The notes under the pieces: model-generated
Seen by the model: only the letters and a program-made list of their open reading frames with translations
What the model was told of the DNA's origin: nothing
The model's database searches: none
In this document: in pieces, positions 50,880-60,100 of the stretch
Position numbering within the stretch: position 1 is the stretch's first letter
Layout of the letters: each line of letters opens with the position of its first letter
Translations under genes and position numbers: made by a program
DNA from: Spirochaetales bacterium
GTDB lineage: Bacteria; Spirochaetota; Spirochaetia; DSM-27196; Salinispiraceae
Direction: 5' to 3'
Length of the DNA: 64,000 bases
NCBI GenBank assembly: GCA_009991955.1
Contig: JAACWS010000011.1
Location: forward strand, 1-64,000

Positions 50880-52361
50880 TTATACCGCAAAATCAATTCT
50901 TATTTGTTCGCCCTCTTGGAAGTCGTACCCTCGAGCCTGCACTTCTGGAGTAAGTCTGGCATTCCGGACTTCTACCGAAAACTCGGAAGTATCAAACCCT
51001 TGGGCCCGAAAAGCGGCCTTCAAGTCTTCTAGGGTCTGGGCAAAGGCGTCTTCTACCTCTTTATTGTCGACAAGAATCTGCGCACCTATACTGTTATCAA
51101 CCAGGGTCAGGTGAATTTTTACTTCCCCAAGTTTTTCGGGCTTGAGAATGAGCTTTATTTCGCCTCGATCGTTATCTTTCAGAAGGAACTTTGCACTTCG
51201 AACGATCTCAAAAGCCCCAGCATTCCGAAGATGATCGATAAGTTTTCCCTGATCAACTCCATTCCCAAAAACCACCGAGTCTATCTTCTGTGCGGTCAGT
51301 CTTTGACTTACGTCCCCGACTTGCTGGGTTTCCAGGATTCGCGATTCTCTATGCTCAGTCCTTGCCTGCTCCGGAGCCTCGAGGTCTCGGCCAAAGATTC
51401 GGTGTATTACGTTCGCCCAGGGATTTGTTCGGGGCGCTTGCTCGGACAATCGCCCAAGAGTACTTTCGGCTTGTTGGAATTTTTGCTGCCCGAGAGTCTC
51501 AGAATCTACTTCTTCGACTCCAGGGTTTACTACCAGATCCGGTTCGATTTTAGTCGAGATATTGGGCATTTCTGCCTCTACCCGCTGGCTCCTCGTAATG
51601 TGAAGGGCCTTGCGAGGGTCAGGTTCGTTCACGAGGTTGAAGTTTCGATGCTCTGCACCTTTTCGATTTTTGACCTTTCCCTCCATGGTTCGCAAGTCGA
51701 TAACTTGGACCTGAATCAAGGGCTTTTCCTTGATCGTTTCGAGTTTTACTTGAACTCCTGCCGTTCTGGGCTTTTCGGCCTTCGGCTCCCGTTGGAGTAC
51801 TTGAACCGATATCCCCTCCGGAATCGCTGGTACTGCCTCGGACCCATCGCCATCGACCACATTGGAAGTTTTGCCTGCGGTATTTAAAGCCCGGGGTCGT
51901 TCTTGAGGATTTGTGTCTGCTTGAGCCAGCGGGATCTTTGTTTCTTTTTTCTTCCCTGGGATCTCAGTAAATACCGGGGGATTATCGGGAGGAATTGATT
52001 CCGCTATTTTCTTCGGATCTTGAACCTTTTCTTGTCTATCATTCGGTTGTACGGTCGATGCCTGCGGTACCTTGGCCTCTCTGAGTTTTTTGGATGGTTT
52101 CGAGTCGGAATTCTCCACCTTTGACTCTGGGGTTACATCGGTACTTTTAGTGTCTTTTACCTTGTCCGACCTTTCAAGCCGGGCCTCGGTAGTACCTTCA
52201 GGTCTCGTTGAAGTTTCAGATGCTTCTGCTTCCGAAGCTTCCATATAGTCAGAAAAACTCTTACCCGGATTAGAGGACTCGAAAGAAGAAGGGGAAGATC
52301 CAGTGAAGGTAGGGACTACCGGGGGAGGCGAACCCTGATGTGGTAAGTGCTGTAGAATCAA
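50880..52361 (-). CDS. fliK: FliK, hook length control protein
   Basis: 493 residues. The first about 380 are low-complexity, polar and rich in Ser, Thr, Pro, Glu and Lys, the molecular ruler; the C-terminal Flg_hook domain (NDRGEIKLILKPEKLGEVKIHLTLVDNSIGAQILVDNKEVEDAFAQTLEDLKAAFRAQGF) contacts FlhB to stop hook growth. The antisense strand has a long open frame because of codon bias; it is not a gene. Confidence 0.85.
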   Translation of the reverse strand: MILQHLPHQGSPPPVVPTFTGSSPSSFESSNPGKSFSDYMEASEAEASETSTRPEGTTEARLERSDKVKDTKSTDVTPESKVENSDSKPSKKLREAKVPQASTVQPNDRQEKVQDPKKIAESIPPDNPPVFTEIPGKKKETKIPLAQADTNPQERPRALNTAGKTSNVVDGDGSEAVPAIPEGISVQVLQREPKAEKPRTAGVQVKLETIKEKPLIQVQVIDLRTMEGKVKNRKGAEHRNFNLVNEPDPRKALHITRSQRVEAEMPNISTKIEPDLVVNPGVEEVDSETLGQQKFQQAESTLGRLSEQAPRTNPWANVIHRIFGRDLEAPEQARTEHRESRILETQQVGDVSQRLTAQKIDSVVFGNGVDQGKLIDHLRNAGAFEIVRSAKFLLKDNDRGEIKLILKPEKLGEVKIHLTLVDNSIGAQILVDNKEVEDAFAQTLEDLKAAFRAQGFDTSEFSVEVRNARLTPEVQARGYDFQEGEQIRIDFAV

Positions 52362-52412
52362 TAGAACCTCCGAAACCTTGGGTGTTCGGAGGTAGGTTCG
52401 GCGAAACCGAAC

Positions 52413-53033
52413 CTAGTTTGGACGAAGAGCCATTTTTCGTTGTAGATCCGAAGCCCGGGCAGGGGGCATAAGAGCCAGCCAAACTGACACCAGAGACACT
52501 GCTCCGGCTTGGTCGGCTAACTCCTGAGTCACCCTCAGGGTATCAATCAACAACTGGTCATCGTATCCAACCAGAATTGCCACTGCTTCTGCAGGGCGCA
52601 TACTGGTTAGGTCCTCCGAAATCCGAATTAGGTTTGCTCTTCTATTGTCGTACTGTCGAACCAATTCATTGAATGAAATTTCTCGTTCTTCTTGGGCATT
52701 TTCTCTTTCTTGTAAATCATCGAGCCTTTGGGTAACTTCTTCCTCCAAAAGAGCAAGATCTTGCTTTTGGCGACTAATTTCCTCTAAGCGGAGATTTACC
52801 GACTCATCGAGTTTTTGAATACGATAAGAATCGAGCAGAAAAATATCTTCTTCCGGAAGAGTGGGTAGGTCGGGACCAAGACCAACCAGAGATAGAAGAG
52901 GCGAAAAAACATCCGATGCCCGGATAAGTCCGAGAACATCGAACCAAAAAATACCGCCAGCTAACAGCACCAAAATAAGAAAAAAATACAATAGAATTCG
53001 GGGCCACGCCCGAGCCCGGGGATATTTAGCCAC
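52413..53033 (-). CDS. flbB: FlbB, periplasmic flagellar collar protein
   Basis: 206 residues. One N-terminal membrane helix (ILLYFFLILVLLAGGIFWF), a periplasmic coiled coil (RLEEISRQKQDLALLEEEVTQRLDDLQEREN) and a C-terminal MgtE_N-like helical domain (TSMRPAEAVAILVGYDDQLLIDTLRVTQEL). FlbB is the base of the spirochaete-specific collar that helps recruit stators. I start it at GTG 53033, six bases after GGGAGG, overlapping the fliJ stop; the earlier start lacks a site. Confidence 0.85.
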   Translation of the reverse strand: MAKYPRARAWPRILLYFFLILVLLAGGIFWFDVLGLIRASDVFSPLLSLVGLGPDLPTLPEEDIFLLDSYRIQKLDESVNLRLEEISRQKQDLALLEEEVTQRLDDLQERENAQEEREISFNELVRQYDNRRANLIRISEDLTSMRPAEAVAILVGYDDQLLIDTLRVTQELADQAGAVSLVSVWLALMPPARASDLQRKMALRPN

Positions 53034-53472
53034 CCAGTACCTCCCTAGACACACTCATGGGAACTCTCATATCATCAATAATTTTTTGTTCTTCGTCCAG
53101 GCTCATTTTTCGATGCTCGGCTTTCCGTTTATTGCGCAAACGAACGAGCACCTCGAGTTCCCGATGGGTCTCGCGATAGCGCTCAGCAGCTTTAAGTCGC
53201 TCCTCTTCGGCGAGGGCTCGATCCTTCAAGACTCGTTCGGTAGCTTGGTCGATTCGCATTAGGTAGCTTCGACGAACCGAGAGGTTGTTCCCGAGGTCTT
53301 CCGACCCCTGGGGTACGCTTGCTGCTCGAAATCGCTCCTCGGCCAAGATTTCTAGCTTTCGATCCAAATCATTACAGGTACTGGTAATAGCCCCGAGGGA
53401 TAGCTTAGCTTTCTCCTCCTCTCGAGCTCGTAAGTCCTGGAGTACCTGCAACGGAAAATTAAAACGCTTCAT
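53026..53472 (-). CDS. fliJ: FliJ, export apparatus chaperone/stalk
   Basis: 148 residues, nearly all helical with heptads (REEEKAKLSLGAITSTCNDLDRKLEIL and RYRETHRELEVLVRLRNKRKAEHRKM). FliJ fits into the FliI hexamer like a rotary stalk. Its start overlaps fliI by four bases and its stop overlaps flbB. Confidence 0.88.
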   Translation of the reverse strand: MKRFNFPLQVLQDLRAREEEKAKLSLGAITSTCNDLDRKLEILAEERFRAASVPQGSEDLGNNLSVRRSYLMRIDQATERVLKDRALAEEERLKAAERYRETHRELEVLVRLRNKRKAEHRKMSLDEEQKIIDDMRVPMSVSREVLGG

Positions 53473-54803
53473 TTGGTGCTCTCACCCGGAGGTTCAATTT
53501 GCGCCACTGAGGCGAGATGATTCCAATTCTCGTTTATGCTATCGGACTCTTCTGTCCCCTGGACCAAAAAGGCATCAATGGCCTCCTTCCGTTCGATAGC
53601 CTTATCGACCAAAGGATTACTCCCCCGGGAGTAAGCGCCGAGAGAAATAAGATCTTCGTGATCCTTATACGCTGCCATCCAGCGCCGGACCTGGCCCATG
53701 GCCTTTTGTTGTAAAGGGGTTGTTATTTTTGTAGCGAGTCGGCTCACCGACCCGAGCACATCGACCGCTGGAAAATGGTATGCCTCGGCAAGTTTTCGGC
53801 TCAAGACGACGTGGCCGTCGAGTATCCCTCGGACTGCGTCCGATATTGGCTCGTCCATATCGTCGCCATCGACTAACACCGTATAGAATCCAGTTATGGT
53901 CCCTTTTTCTGAGTTAGCACAACGTTCGAGCAATTTTGGAAGGGTAGCAAACACTGAAGGTGGATATCCACGGGTTGCCGGAGCCTCACCAATAGAAAGC
54001 CCAATTTCTCGTTGAGCTCGGGCGAACCGGGAAACCGAGTCAAAGAGAAACATTACGTCCTTCCCTTGATCTCGGAAATACTCGGCAATAGCCGTAGCCA
54101 TGTACGCACCTTTTAAGCGTGCAAGGGGAGGGGTATTGGAAGTCGATACCACTACAACCGAACGCGCCAGGCCTTCGGGGCCCAATTCGTGATCGATGAA
54201 CTCTTGCACTTCCCTTCCTCGCTCTCCGATGAGGGCAATGACATTCACCTGGGCATTGGTATTTTTTGCGATCATCCCCAAAATAGTGGACTTTCCTACC
54301 CCCGACCCGCTAAAAATACCTAATCGTTGCCCCTTGCCTACGGGCAACAAGCCATCTATGGCCCGAACCCCGGTCCCGACTTGGTTACGAATAGGAAGTC
54401 GATCGAGAACTGCTGGGGGATTTCGGTAAAGGGGATAAAAACCGTCGGGAACAATATCTCCTAGGCCGTCTATCGGCCTGCCCAGGGAGTCGATGACCCT
54501 TCCTAGGAGGTCTGGAGTTATCGGAGCCTGAAGATTAGTACCCGCCGCAATAACTGCAGCCCCAACATCGAGGCCCTCCACCTCATCGAAGGGCATGAGT
54601 TGCACTACTTGCCCATGCAGTCCGACTACTTCGGCGGGAATGCTTCGGTTTTGCCGGGTTATTACGATATGGCAAAGTTCGCCGACGGTAACTGTTGGCC
54701 CCATACTTTCGATGAGCAGTCCACGGACCCGAACTACCTTGCCAATGTACGTAATGGGGTCGGTTTCTTTTACCGCCGACACATACTTGGCAAACATGTT
54801 CAT
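53469..54803 (-). CDS. fliI: FliI, flagellar export ATPase
   Basis: 444 residues. Walker A FSGSGVGKST, catalytic GERGREVQEF, Walker B MFLFDSVSRFARAQREIGLSIGE, and an F1-beta-like fold. It hydrolyses ATP to prime export at the C-ring centre. Overlaps fliH by four bases and fliJ by four. Confidence 0.96.
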   Translation of the reverse strand: MNMFAKYVSAVKETDPITYIGKVVRVRGLLIESMGPTVTVGELCHIVITRQNRSIPAEVVGLHGQVVQLMPFDEVEGLDVGAAVIAAGTNLQAPITPDLLGRVIDSLGRPIDGLGDIVPDGFYPLYRNPPAVLDRLPIRNQVGTGVRAIDGLLPVGKGQRLGIFSGSGVGKSTILGMIAKNTNAQVNVIALIGERGREVQEFIDHELGPEGLARSVVVVSTSNTPPLARLKGAYMATAIAEYFRDQGKDVMFLFDSVSRFARAQREIGLSIGEAPATRGYPPSVFATLPKLLERCANSEKGTITGFYTVLVDGDDMDEPISDAVRGILDGHVVLSRKLAEAYHFPAVDVLGSVSRLATKITTPLQQKAMGQVRRWMAAYKDHEDLISLGAYSRGSNPLVDKAIERKEAIDAFLVQGTEESDSINENWNHLASVAQIEPPGESTK

Positions 54804-55744
54804 AATCCCGTACCCGAAACCGGCTTTATCTTCGACGAAATAGGAGTAAGCTCAAGAATTTTCTCTTCGATTTCTCGTAGTTGGCTTGATATTCGAGCAT
54901 CAATTTGCCCAAAATCTGTTTCGATAATACAACCGCCGGGATCCACCGTACTATCTTCCATAACGGTAATTGAGTTGACCCGCTCAAATTTTTCTATGAG
55001 TTCTTTTGTATGTTCAGTAGTAATCTTTAGGTCCGAAAGGTTGACCCGAATTATGACATCGGCCTTTGACTTAAGTTTACGAAGGGCTTGGACCACGTTA
55101 TTGACGACGATATTTTTCTGGTTCTCCGACAGCACCTTTACTACCTTTGTCGCAATTTGTAGCACTAATTGCACCAACTGCCCTTCGGACTCGGAGATTA
55201 TTTCATTTCGACGTTCGATTGCTTTGGTCAGGACAACGTGAATTCGTTCGACAATTCTTTGTACTTCTTCGGTGCCCGTAGCGTACCCTTTGTCGATCCC
55301 TTCGTTATACCCTTCCTTTCGTAAGGTCTCTTTTAGTTCAGTGCCCTCGGTACGAGCTTTTTCGACAATTTCTTCCGCTTCCCGACGGGCTTTCTCGAGG
55401 ATTTCCCGGGCGTCGTTCTCGGCCTCAATTTTGACCTTGAGAGCGGAGTCATTTTTCTTTTTTACCTCTTCGAAGGCGTGATTTTCAGCTCCTTGGATGA
55501 TCTTTTCTGCCTCGGCCTTTGCCGACTCAATCATTTGTTCTCGTTCTTGATCCCAACGAGCCTTAAATATTTCGGCTTCTTTCCGTAGATCCTCGGCGGT
55601 CGGGCCCTTATATTGCTCTGCATCCCGAGCAAGGGCCTGTTGCTGAGCAGTGTATTGCTGGCGAACCATGAGTTCTGGTGGTGATATATGTACTCGCTCT
55701 TTCGAGAAGGTGACCTCATTCGACCGAAATAGATTTTTTCCCAT
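54800..55744 (-). CDS. fliH: FliH, export ATPase regulator
   Basis: 314 residues. Long charged coiled coil (residues about 40-190: EIFKARWDQEREQMIESAKAEAEKIIQGAENHAFEEVKK) and a C-terminal domain (RVNLSDLKITTEHTKELIEKFERVNSITVMEDSTVDPGGCIIETDFGQIDARI) that binds FliI; the DPGGCIIET segment is characteristic. Links FliI to the C-ring. Confidence 0.92.
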   Translation of the reverse strand: MGKNLFRSNEVTFSKERVHISPPELMVRQQYTAQQQALARDAEQYKGPTAEDLRKEAEIFKARWDQEREQMIESAKAEAEKIIQGAENHAFEEVKKKNDSALKVKIEAENDAREILEKARREAEEIVEKARTEGTELKETLRKEGYNEGIDKGYATGTEEVQRIVERIHVVLTKAIERRNEIISESEGQLVQLVLQIATKVVKVLSENQKNIVVNNVVQALRKLKSKADVIIRVNLSDLKITTEHTKELIEKFERVNSITVMEDSTVDPGGCIIETDFGQIDARISSQLREIEEKILELTPISSKIKPVSGTGL

Positions 55745-55761
55745 AGAGAATTCCTTGTAGA

Positions 55762-56817
55762 TTAAACGACCATTTCGTCTTCGCCAGCCCGAGCCACGAC
55801 TATTTCGCCCGCCTCTTCAAGCTTACGAATGATTGATACAATCTTTTGTTGGGCCTCTTCGACATCTTTCATTCGTATGGGTCCCATATATTCCATGTCC
55901 TCTTTAAGCAACTGGGCTGCTCGTTTTGACATGTTTCGGTATATTTTGTCCTGGACTTCCGTATCTACAGACTTAAGAGCCTTAGCGAGTTCTGAGGTGT
56001 CTACTTCTCGCAAGACCTTTTGTATAGCCCTATCGTCGAGCATAACGATATCTTCGAATACAAACATTCGCTTTTTGATGTCTTCTGCCAACTCGGGATC
56101 TTCTTCTTCCAGACTTTCGATGATGGTTTTTTCTGTTGAGCGGTCAACCAGGTTTAAGATTTCTACGATACTCTCGACACCTCCAGCGGCGGTGTAGTCT
56201 TCGCTTGATAGGGTTGAAAGTTTCTTCTCTAACACCCTCTCTACTTCCCTCAAGACTTCAGGCGAGGTCCGGTCCATAGTAGCAATACGTTTTGCCACGT
56301 CGGACTGAATTTCATGTTGTAAAGACCCTAGAATAATCGAAGCCTTCGCAGGTTCAAGGTAGGCCAAAATAAGCGCTATTGTCTGAGGGTGTTCCTGTTG
56401 GATAAAGTTCAATAAGTGGGTCGGATCGGTACGACGGATAAAGTCAAAGGGGCGCACCTGAAGGGACGAGGTGAGTCGATTGATAATGTCGACTGCTTTT
56501 TGGCTTCCCAAAGACTTCTCGAGTAACTCCCGGGCATAATCGATCCCCCCGGTCGAAATAAAATCCGAAGCCATCATAAGTTCTTGAAATTCTTGAAGAA
56601 CAAGATCTCTTTCTTCCGAGTCTACGGTTTCTAACCGAGCTATTTCGAAGGTTAGGGTCTCAATTTCGTCTTCTCTCAGGTGCTTAAATATTTCCGAAGA
56701 AATCTCCGACCCCAGGGTCACCAAAAAAATAGCCGCTTTTTGCCTGCCGTTGAGGTCTCGCTTGGATTTTTTTCCCGATCCCGAGGCAGTTGCGCCCCCA
56801 GCTCCACCTTTCGCCAT
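55762..56817 (-). CDS. fliG: FliG, motor switch protein
   Basis: 351 residues. N-terminal MS-ring-binding domain (NGRQKAAIFLVTLGSEISSEIFKHLREDEIETLTFEIARLE), middle EHPQTIALILAYLEPAKASIIL and C-terminal torque domain with conserved charged helices (FEDIVMLDDRAIQKVLREVDTSELAKALK). Spirochaetes may carry two FliGs; this one is in the standard motor operon position. It starts 3 bases after fliF. Confidence 0.95.
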   Translation of the reverse strand: MAKGGAGGATASGSGKKSKRDLNGRQKAAIFLVTLGSEISSEIFKHLREDEIETLTFEIARLETVDSEERDLVLQEFQELMMASDFISTGGIDYARELLEKSLGSQKAVDIINRLTSSLQVRPFDFIRRTDPTHLLNFIQQEHPQTIALILAYLEPAKASIILGSLQHEIQSDVAKRIATMDRTSPEVLREVERVLEKKLSTLSSEDYTAAGGVESIVEILNLVDRSTEKTIIESLEEEDPELAEDIKKRMFVFEDIVMLDDRAIQKVLREVDTSELAKALKSVDTEVQDKIYRNMSKRAAQLLKEDMEYMGPIRMKDVEEAQQKIVSIIRKLEEAGEIVVARAGEDEMVV

Positions 56818-56820
56818 ATC

Positions 56821-58527
56821 TTACTCCTCTATAAGCCAGCCGCGGATGAGCTGAGCCACGTCTTCGGGATGTTCTCGGGCTATGTTTATTGCATTTTCTT
56901 GCATCTCTAGCCTAGCTCGGTCTTCGACCGACATCTCTACTTCTGCACTCTCTTCCTCCGCACTCCGTAGCGCTGCTTCGCGCATTGCTTGATGCTGGCG
57001 GGCAAGTTCTTCTTCCCGTAGTCTTCGTCGCCGTTCTATTTCACGGGTAATTAACCTAAATACTATGAACAGAGCAAGAAGCGATGCAAGGCTGACCATG
57101 ACCCACAGCAGAATAGTTTGTACGTTTTGTTGTCTCTGAAACTCGAGGTCTTCCTCCCGGTGCTCGACGGTTCGATCAAATTGGATATTTCGAACCGTGA
57201 CCAGGTCGCCCCGGATCCTCGAATACCCCACAGCGCTTTCAACCAATTCTTGAGCTGCTCCAAGTTGCTCTGGCGTAATTGGCACGTAGGTTCGAACGAT
57301 ACTTCCGTCAGGATTTGTCCGAACTCTTCCATTGCCGTCGTACTCCCGTACCCACACGCCATCGAGGGCTACTGCTACGCTAATGCGTTGAACAGCTGGA
57401 CTACCTTGCTCGGTAGTCAATGTTCGATTAATTTCGTTATTCGTGACGATGTTTTCTCGGGTATAACTACCGACTATCCCTTCCAGGTCTTGGTAAGCCG
57501 GCGGAGTTTGCCCCTCTTGCCCCGGAGGGCCCTGGGGATTAAAACCCGTACCCTGATAGGCTTCTGCGAAGGTTTCATTTGAACGAGTGATATTTAGAAC
57601 GTATTCGGTTTCATCGAAGGGAGTTAAGGGGTTATCTACTACCGTTACGATGGGAGAAAACTCTTCTTTCTCGATAGTTCTATTTCCCATATCCAAGGTT
57701 ACTTCGATGTTTGGAATTTCTACCCGCCGAGAAGTAAATATTTGCCCTAGGGCACTACGAATTGCTGCGACGTATTGTCGCTCGAGAGACCTCTTTAATT
57801 CCAATTCGCGGCGGCTAAGCTCGAGCTGATCAAAGTCTTGTAGGGCTAGAAAATCGTTGAGTATTCGACCGGTCTCATCGGTAATAGAAATATTTTCTTT
57901 TTGTAAACCTGGAACAGCGAACTGAATAAGCTTTTCGAGTCCCTCGACCTTCTGCCGATTTTCTCGAATATCCGATCCCGGACGGGGAATGATAGTAACC
58001 GCGGCAGTTGTTGGGTCTTGGTCCTCGGCAAAAAGTGAGTCTTCAGGTATGACGAGGCTAACCGTAACGTTGTCTACATCTGCCAGAGCTTTTATGTGTT
58101 GTTCTAACTGAGAAGTTATAGCTCTTCGAAGGTTCACGTTTCGTTCGAAGTCGGTAATAGTCCATCGGTCAATGTCAAACAACTCCCACGGATCGGTTCC
58201 GGTAGGTACGAGGTCTTCCCGGACCAATATAGCCCGGGCTTCAAGAGCCGTTGGCCGGTCTTGAGCCAAAAGTCGACCGTCGGCGGACACCGAATAGGCT
58301 AAGCCTTCTTGGTCGAGTCGGGTAACAATACGGTTGAGTTGAGTTTCATCGGTGATTGGCTGGGTTAGAATTGGCACCAGCGCCGGCGAAACATTTATCG
58401 TAAAGATGAGTCCAATACCAACAACCGCTCCAACCACCACGGATATCAATACGATCCGCTGGACGAGGGTCCACTTTTTCCAAAGTTCCCTGACGCGAGT
58501 TGCCATTTTTTTGAACCATTCGTTCAT
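56821..58527 (-). CDS. fliF: FliF, MS-ring protein
   Basis: 568 residues. Two membrane helices (about 20-45 and 450-470) flank ring-building domains; the C-terminal cytoplasmic tail (ARLEMQENAINIAREHPEDVAQLIRGWLIEE) binds FliG. Conserved segment LLAQDRPTALEARAILVREDLVP... is in RBM1-2. GGGAGGGG precedes the ATG. Confidence 0.94.
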   Translation of the reverse strand: MNEWFKKMATRVRELWKKWTLVQRIVLISVVVGAVVGIGLIFTINVSPALVPILTQPITDETQLNRIVTRLDQEGLAYSVSADGRLLAQDRPTALEARAILVREDLVPTGTDPWELFDIDRWTITDFERNVNLRRAITSQLEQHIKALADVDNVTVSLVIPEDSLFAEDQDPTTAAVTIIPRPGSDIRENRQKVEGLEKLIQFAVPGLQKENISITDETGRILNDFLALQDFDQLELSRRELELKRSLERQYVAAIRSALGQIFTSRRVEIPNIEVTLDMGNRTIEKEEFSPIVTVVDNPLTPFDETEYVLNITRSNETFAEAYQGTGFNPQGPPGQEGQTPPAYQDLEGIVGSYTRENIVTNNEINRTLTTEQGSPAVQRISVAVALDGVWVREYDGNGRVRTNPDGSIVRTYVPITPEQLGAAQELVESAVGYSRIRGDLVTVRNIQFDRTVEHREEDLEFQRQQNVQTILLWVMVSLASLLALFIVFRLITREIERRRRLREEELARQHQAMREAALRSAEEESAEVEMSVEDRARLEMQENAINIAREHPEDVAQLIRGWLIEE

Positions 58528-58797
58528 ATCCCCTCCCTTATGAACTGAACGGAAAACGAGAGATGTGGGTTTCGGATAATTCTTTGGTTCTGCAGGCCGA
58601 AGAAAATCCTACTGTTTTCTACATGGAATGGGGCACAAAATAATGCCTATTCCAATCTCTCCTTTTGTCGTTTTTTCTTCCTTTGTACGGACTAAATATT
58701 CCTTAATCCGTCCATCTTAGAAATAAGGGACCCAGTTTTCCCCTTACTGAAAAAGTGTACACGGTAACCAAGGATTTATCCAGAAGATAATGTCACA
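58528..58797 (-). other. Intra-operon gap between fliE and fliF with two hairpins
   Basis: 270 bases with no plausible open frame. On the minus strand ACGGATTAA...TTAGTCCGT (58711-58687) is a nine-pair hairpin and GGAATAGGCA...TGCCCCATTCC (58653-58625) a second. Neither is followed by a T run, so they are not simple terminators. Candidate roles are RNA processing, mRNA stability or a promoter region for fliF onward. I see no convincing promoter. Confidence 0.5.
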
Positions 58798-59124
58798 TTA
58801 ACGCAGATTCGTTAAATCTTTATATCCTTGAATAACCCGATCCATAACATTTTTTGCAATACTCAAGCTCATGTTCGCTTTTGCCATTGCAATAGTTACG
58901 TCATGGGGTGCTACCTCATCGGGGTTAATGATAGCCTCGACGGATAATTGGGACGCTTCGTTCTGTAGCGAGCTTACTTCATTGAGGCTATCGAAGAGTA
59001 ACTGTCCGAAGCTCTTGGACAGACCTTCTGAAGGTTTCTCGTCTTCACCGAAATGTTTAGGATTAGTGGCCTGCAGAGTCACTAAGTTCCCTTTTACCGC
59101 CGAAATAGGCGTTGTACTGTACAT
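58798..59124 (-). CDS. fliE: FliE, MS-ring/rod junction protein
   Basis: 108 residues. C-terminal part SQLSVEAIINPDEVAPHDVTIAMAKANMSLSIAKNVMDRVIQGYKDLTNLR is the family signature, including a final Leu-Arg. FliE joins the MS-ring and the export gate to the proximal rod. Thirty bases after flgC; followed by the 270-base gap. Confidence 0.93.
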   Translation of the reverse strand: MYSTTPISAVKGNLVTLQATNPKHFGEDEKPSEGLSKSFGQLLFDSLNEVSSLQNEASQLSVEAIINPDEVAPHDVTIAMAKANMSLSIAKNVMDRVIQGYKDLTNLR

Positions 59125-59154
59125 ATTCCCTCCCCTGTACTCAAACTACTCTTT

Positions 59155-59613
59155 TTATCGACCAATTTCTAGAGCCTTCATGAACATAGCCTTAGCCCCG
59201 TTGACTACCGCTATGTTTGCGTCGTAACTTCGGCTGGCCGAAATGAGATCGACCATTTCTTGCACTACATTGACATTTGGATATTCGACGTATCCCGCCT
59301 GCGGCCCGACCTTAATTGCGTCGGGATGGGTAGGATCGTACACAAGACGCAGTTCTGCATCTCGGTCGGGCTGAATCTCAATTACCTCGACACCGTTTCC
59401 CATTCCATTATCGAGGGCCTCGGGCACGAAGGGACTCTTCCAATAGAGATCTTCTACCCTAGGCTCAACGATGACCCGCTTTCTTCGGAACGGACCACCC
59501 TCGGCGGTACGGGTAGTCTCCACATTTGCGATGTTGTCGGCTATTACGTCCTGCCGAAGCCTTTGAACCGTTAATCCACTGGAAGCGATATTTATCGAAC
59601 TAAACATTCCCAT
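59155..59613 (-). CDS. flgC: FlgC, proximal rod protein
   Basis: 152 residues. N-terminal INIASSGLTVQRLRQDVIADNIANVETTRT and C-terminal YPNVNVVQEMVDLISASRSYDANIAVVNGAKAMFMKALEIGR match rod proteins. Two bases separate it from flgB. Confidence 0.95.
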   Translation of the reverse strand: MGMFSSINIASSGLTVQRLRQDVIADNIANVETTRTAEGGPFRRKRVIVEPRVEDLYWKSPFVPEALDNGMGNGVEVIEIQPDRDAELRLVYDPTHPDAIKVGPQAGYVEYPNVNVVQEMVDLISASRSYDANIAVVNGAKAMFMKALEIGR

Positions 59614-59615
59614 AA

Positions 59616-60035
59616 TTAACCTCGCAATACAATATTGACTGAGTTGAAGTGATGACTGACCGAATTCACCATAAGGTTGTACGCCAACTGGGCAGTAATA
59701 TAATTGCTACTTTCTACTTCTATGTCGACATTGTTACCGTTATTTTTCGCAGTCGTGAGAAAATCGAGAACCCGCCGAGGTCTCACGGTCCGATAATCGA
59801 TATTTTTTTCGAAGGGTATGTGTTTGTCGTCGGTATAAGCACCCCGCAATCCCCCTTGTTCACCCGATTCAAGAGCTCGTCGGAGAGCAGACTCATAATT
59901 TACGTCGGCCCTCTTAAAATTTGGAGTATCCGCATTCGCGATATTGTTCGCGATTACATCCTGTCGCATCAAATTTACACTCATGGTGCGATGTAACAGA
60001 TCTAACGAATGTCCCCAAGTATTTTCGGTATACAT
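59616..60035 (-). CDS. flgB: FlgB, proximal rod protein
   Basis: 139 residues. HRTMSVNLMRQDVIANNIANADTPNFKRADV and NGNNVDIEVESSNYITAQLAYNLMVNSVSHHFNSVNIVL are diagnostic. First flagellar gene after hslU, 65 bases downstream; in other spirochaetes a promoter can lie here. The gap shows only weak motifs. GGGAG lies 9 bases before the ATG. Confidence 0.95.
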   Translation of the reverse strand: MYTENTWGHSLDLLHRTMSVNLMRQDVIANNIANADTPNFKRADVNYESALRRALESGEQGGLRGAYTDDKHIPFEKNIDYRTVRPRRVLDFLTTAKNNGNNVDIEVESSNYITAQLAYNLMVNSVSHHFNSVNIVLRG

Positions 60036-60100
60036 ATATGTCTACTCCCAAGTTATTCTTCGGCAAAAAACTCCCTTTCCTTGAACCAATTAGTAAAGGC

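Noticed and set aside
51111-51887. 258-residue plus-strand open frame
   Set aside because: Antisense to fliK, whose domain match is clear. Composition is that of a shadow frame.
60036-60100. Sigma-28 promoter before flgB
   Set aside because: GCCGAAGA resembles the -10, but no TAAA lies at the required 15-base spacing.
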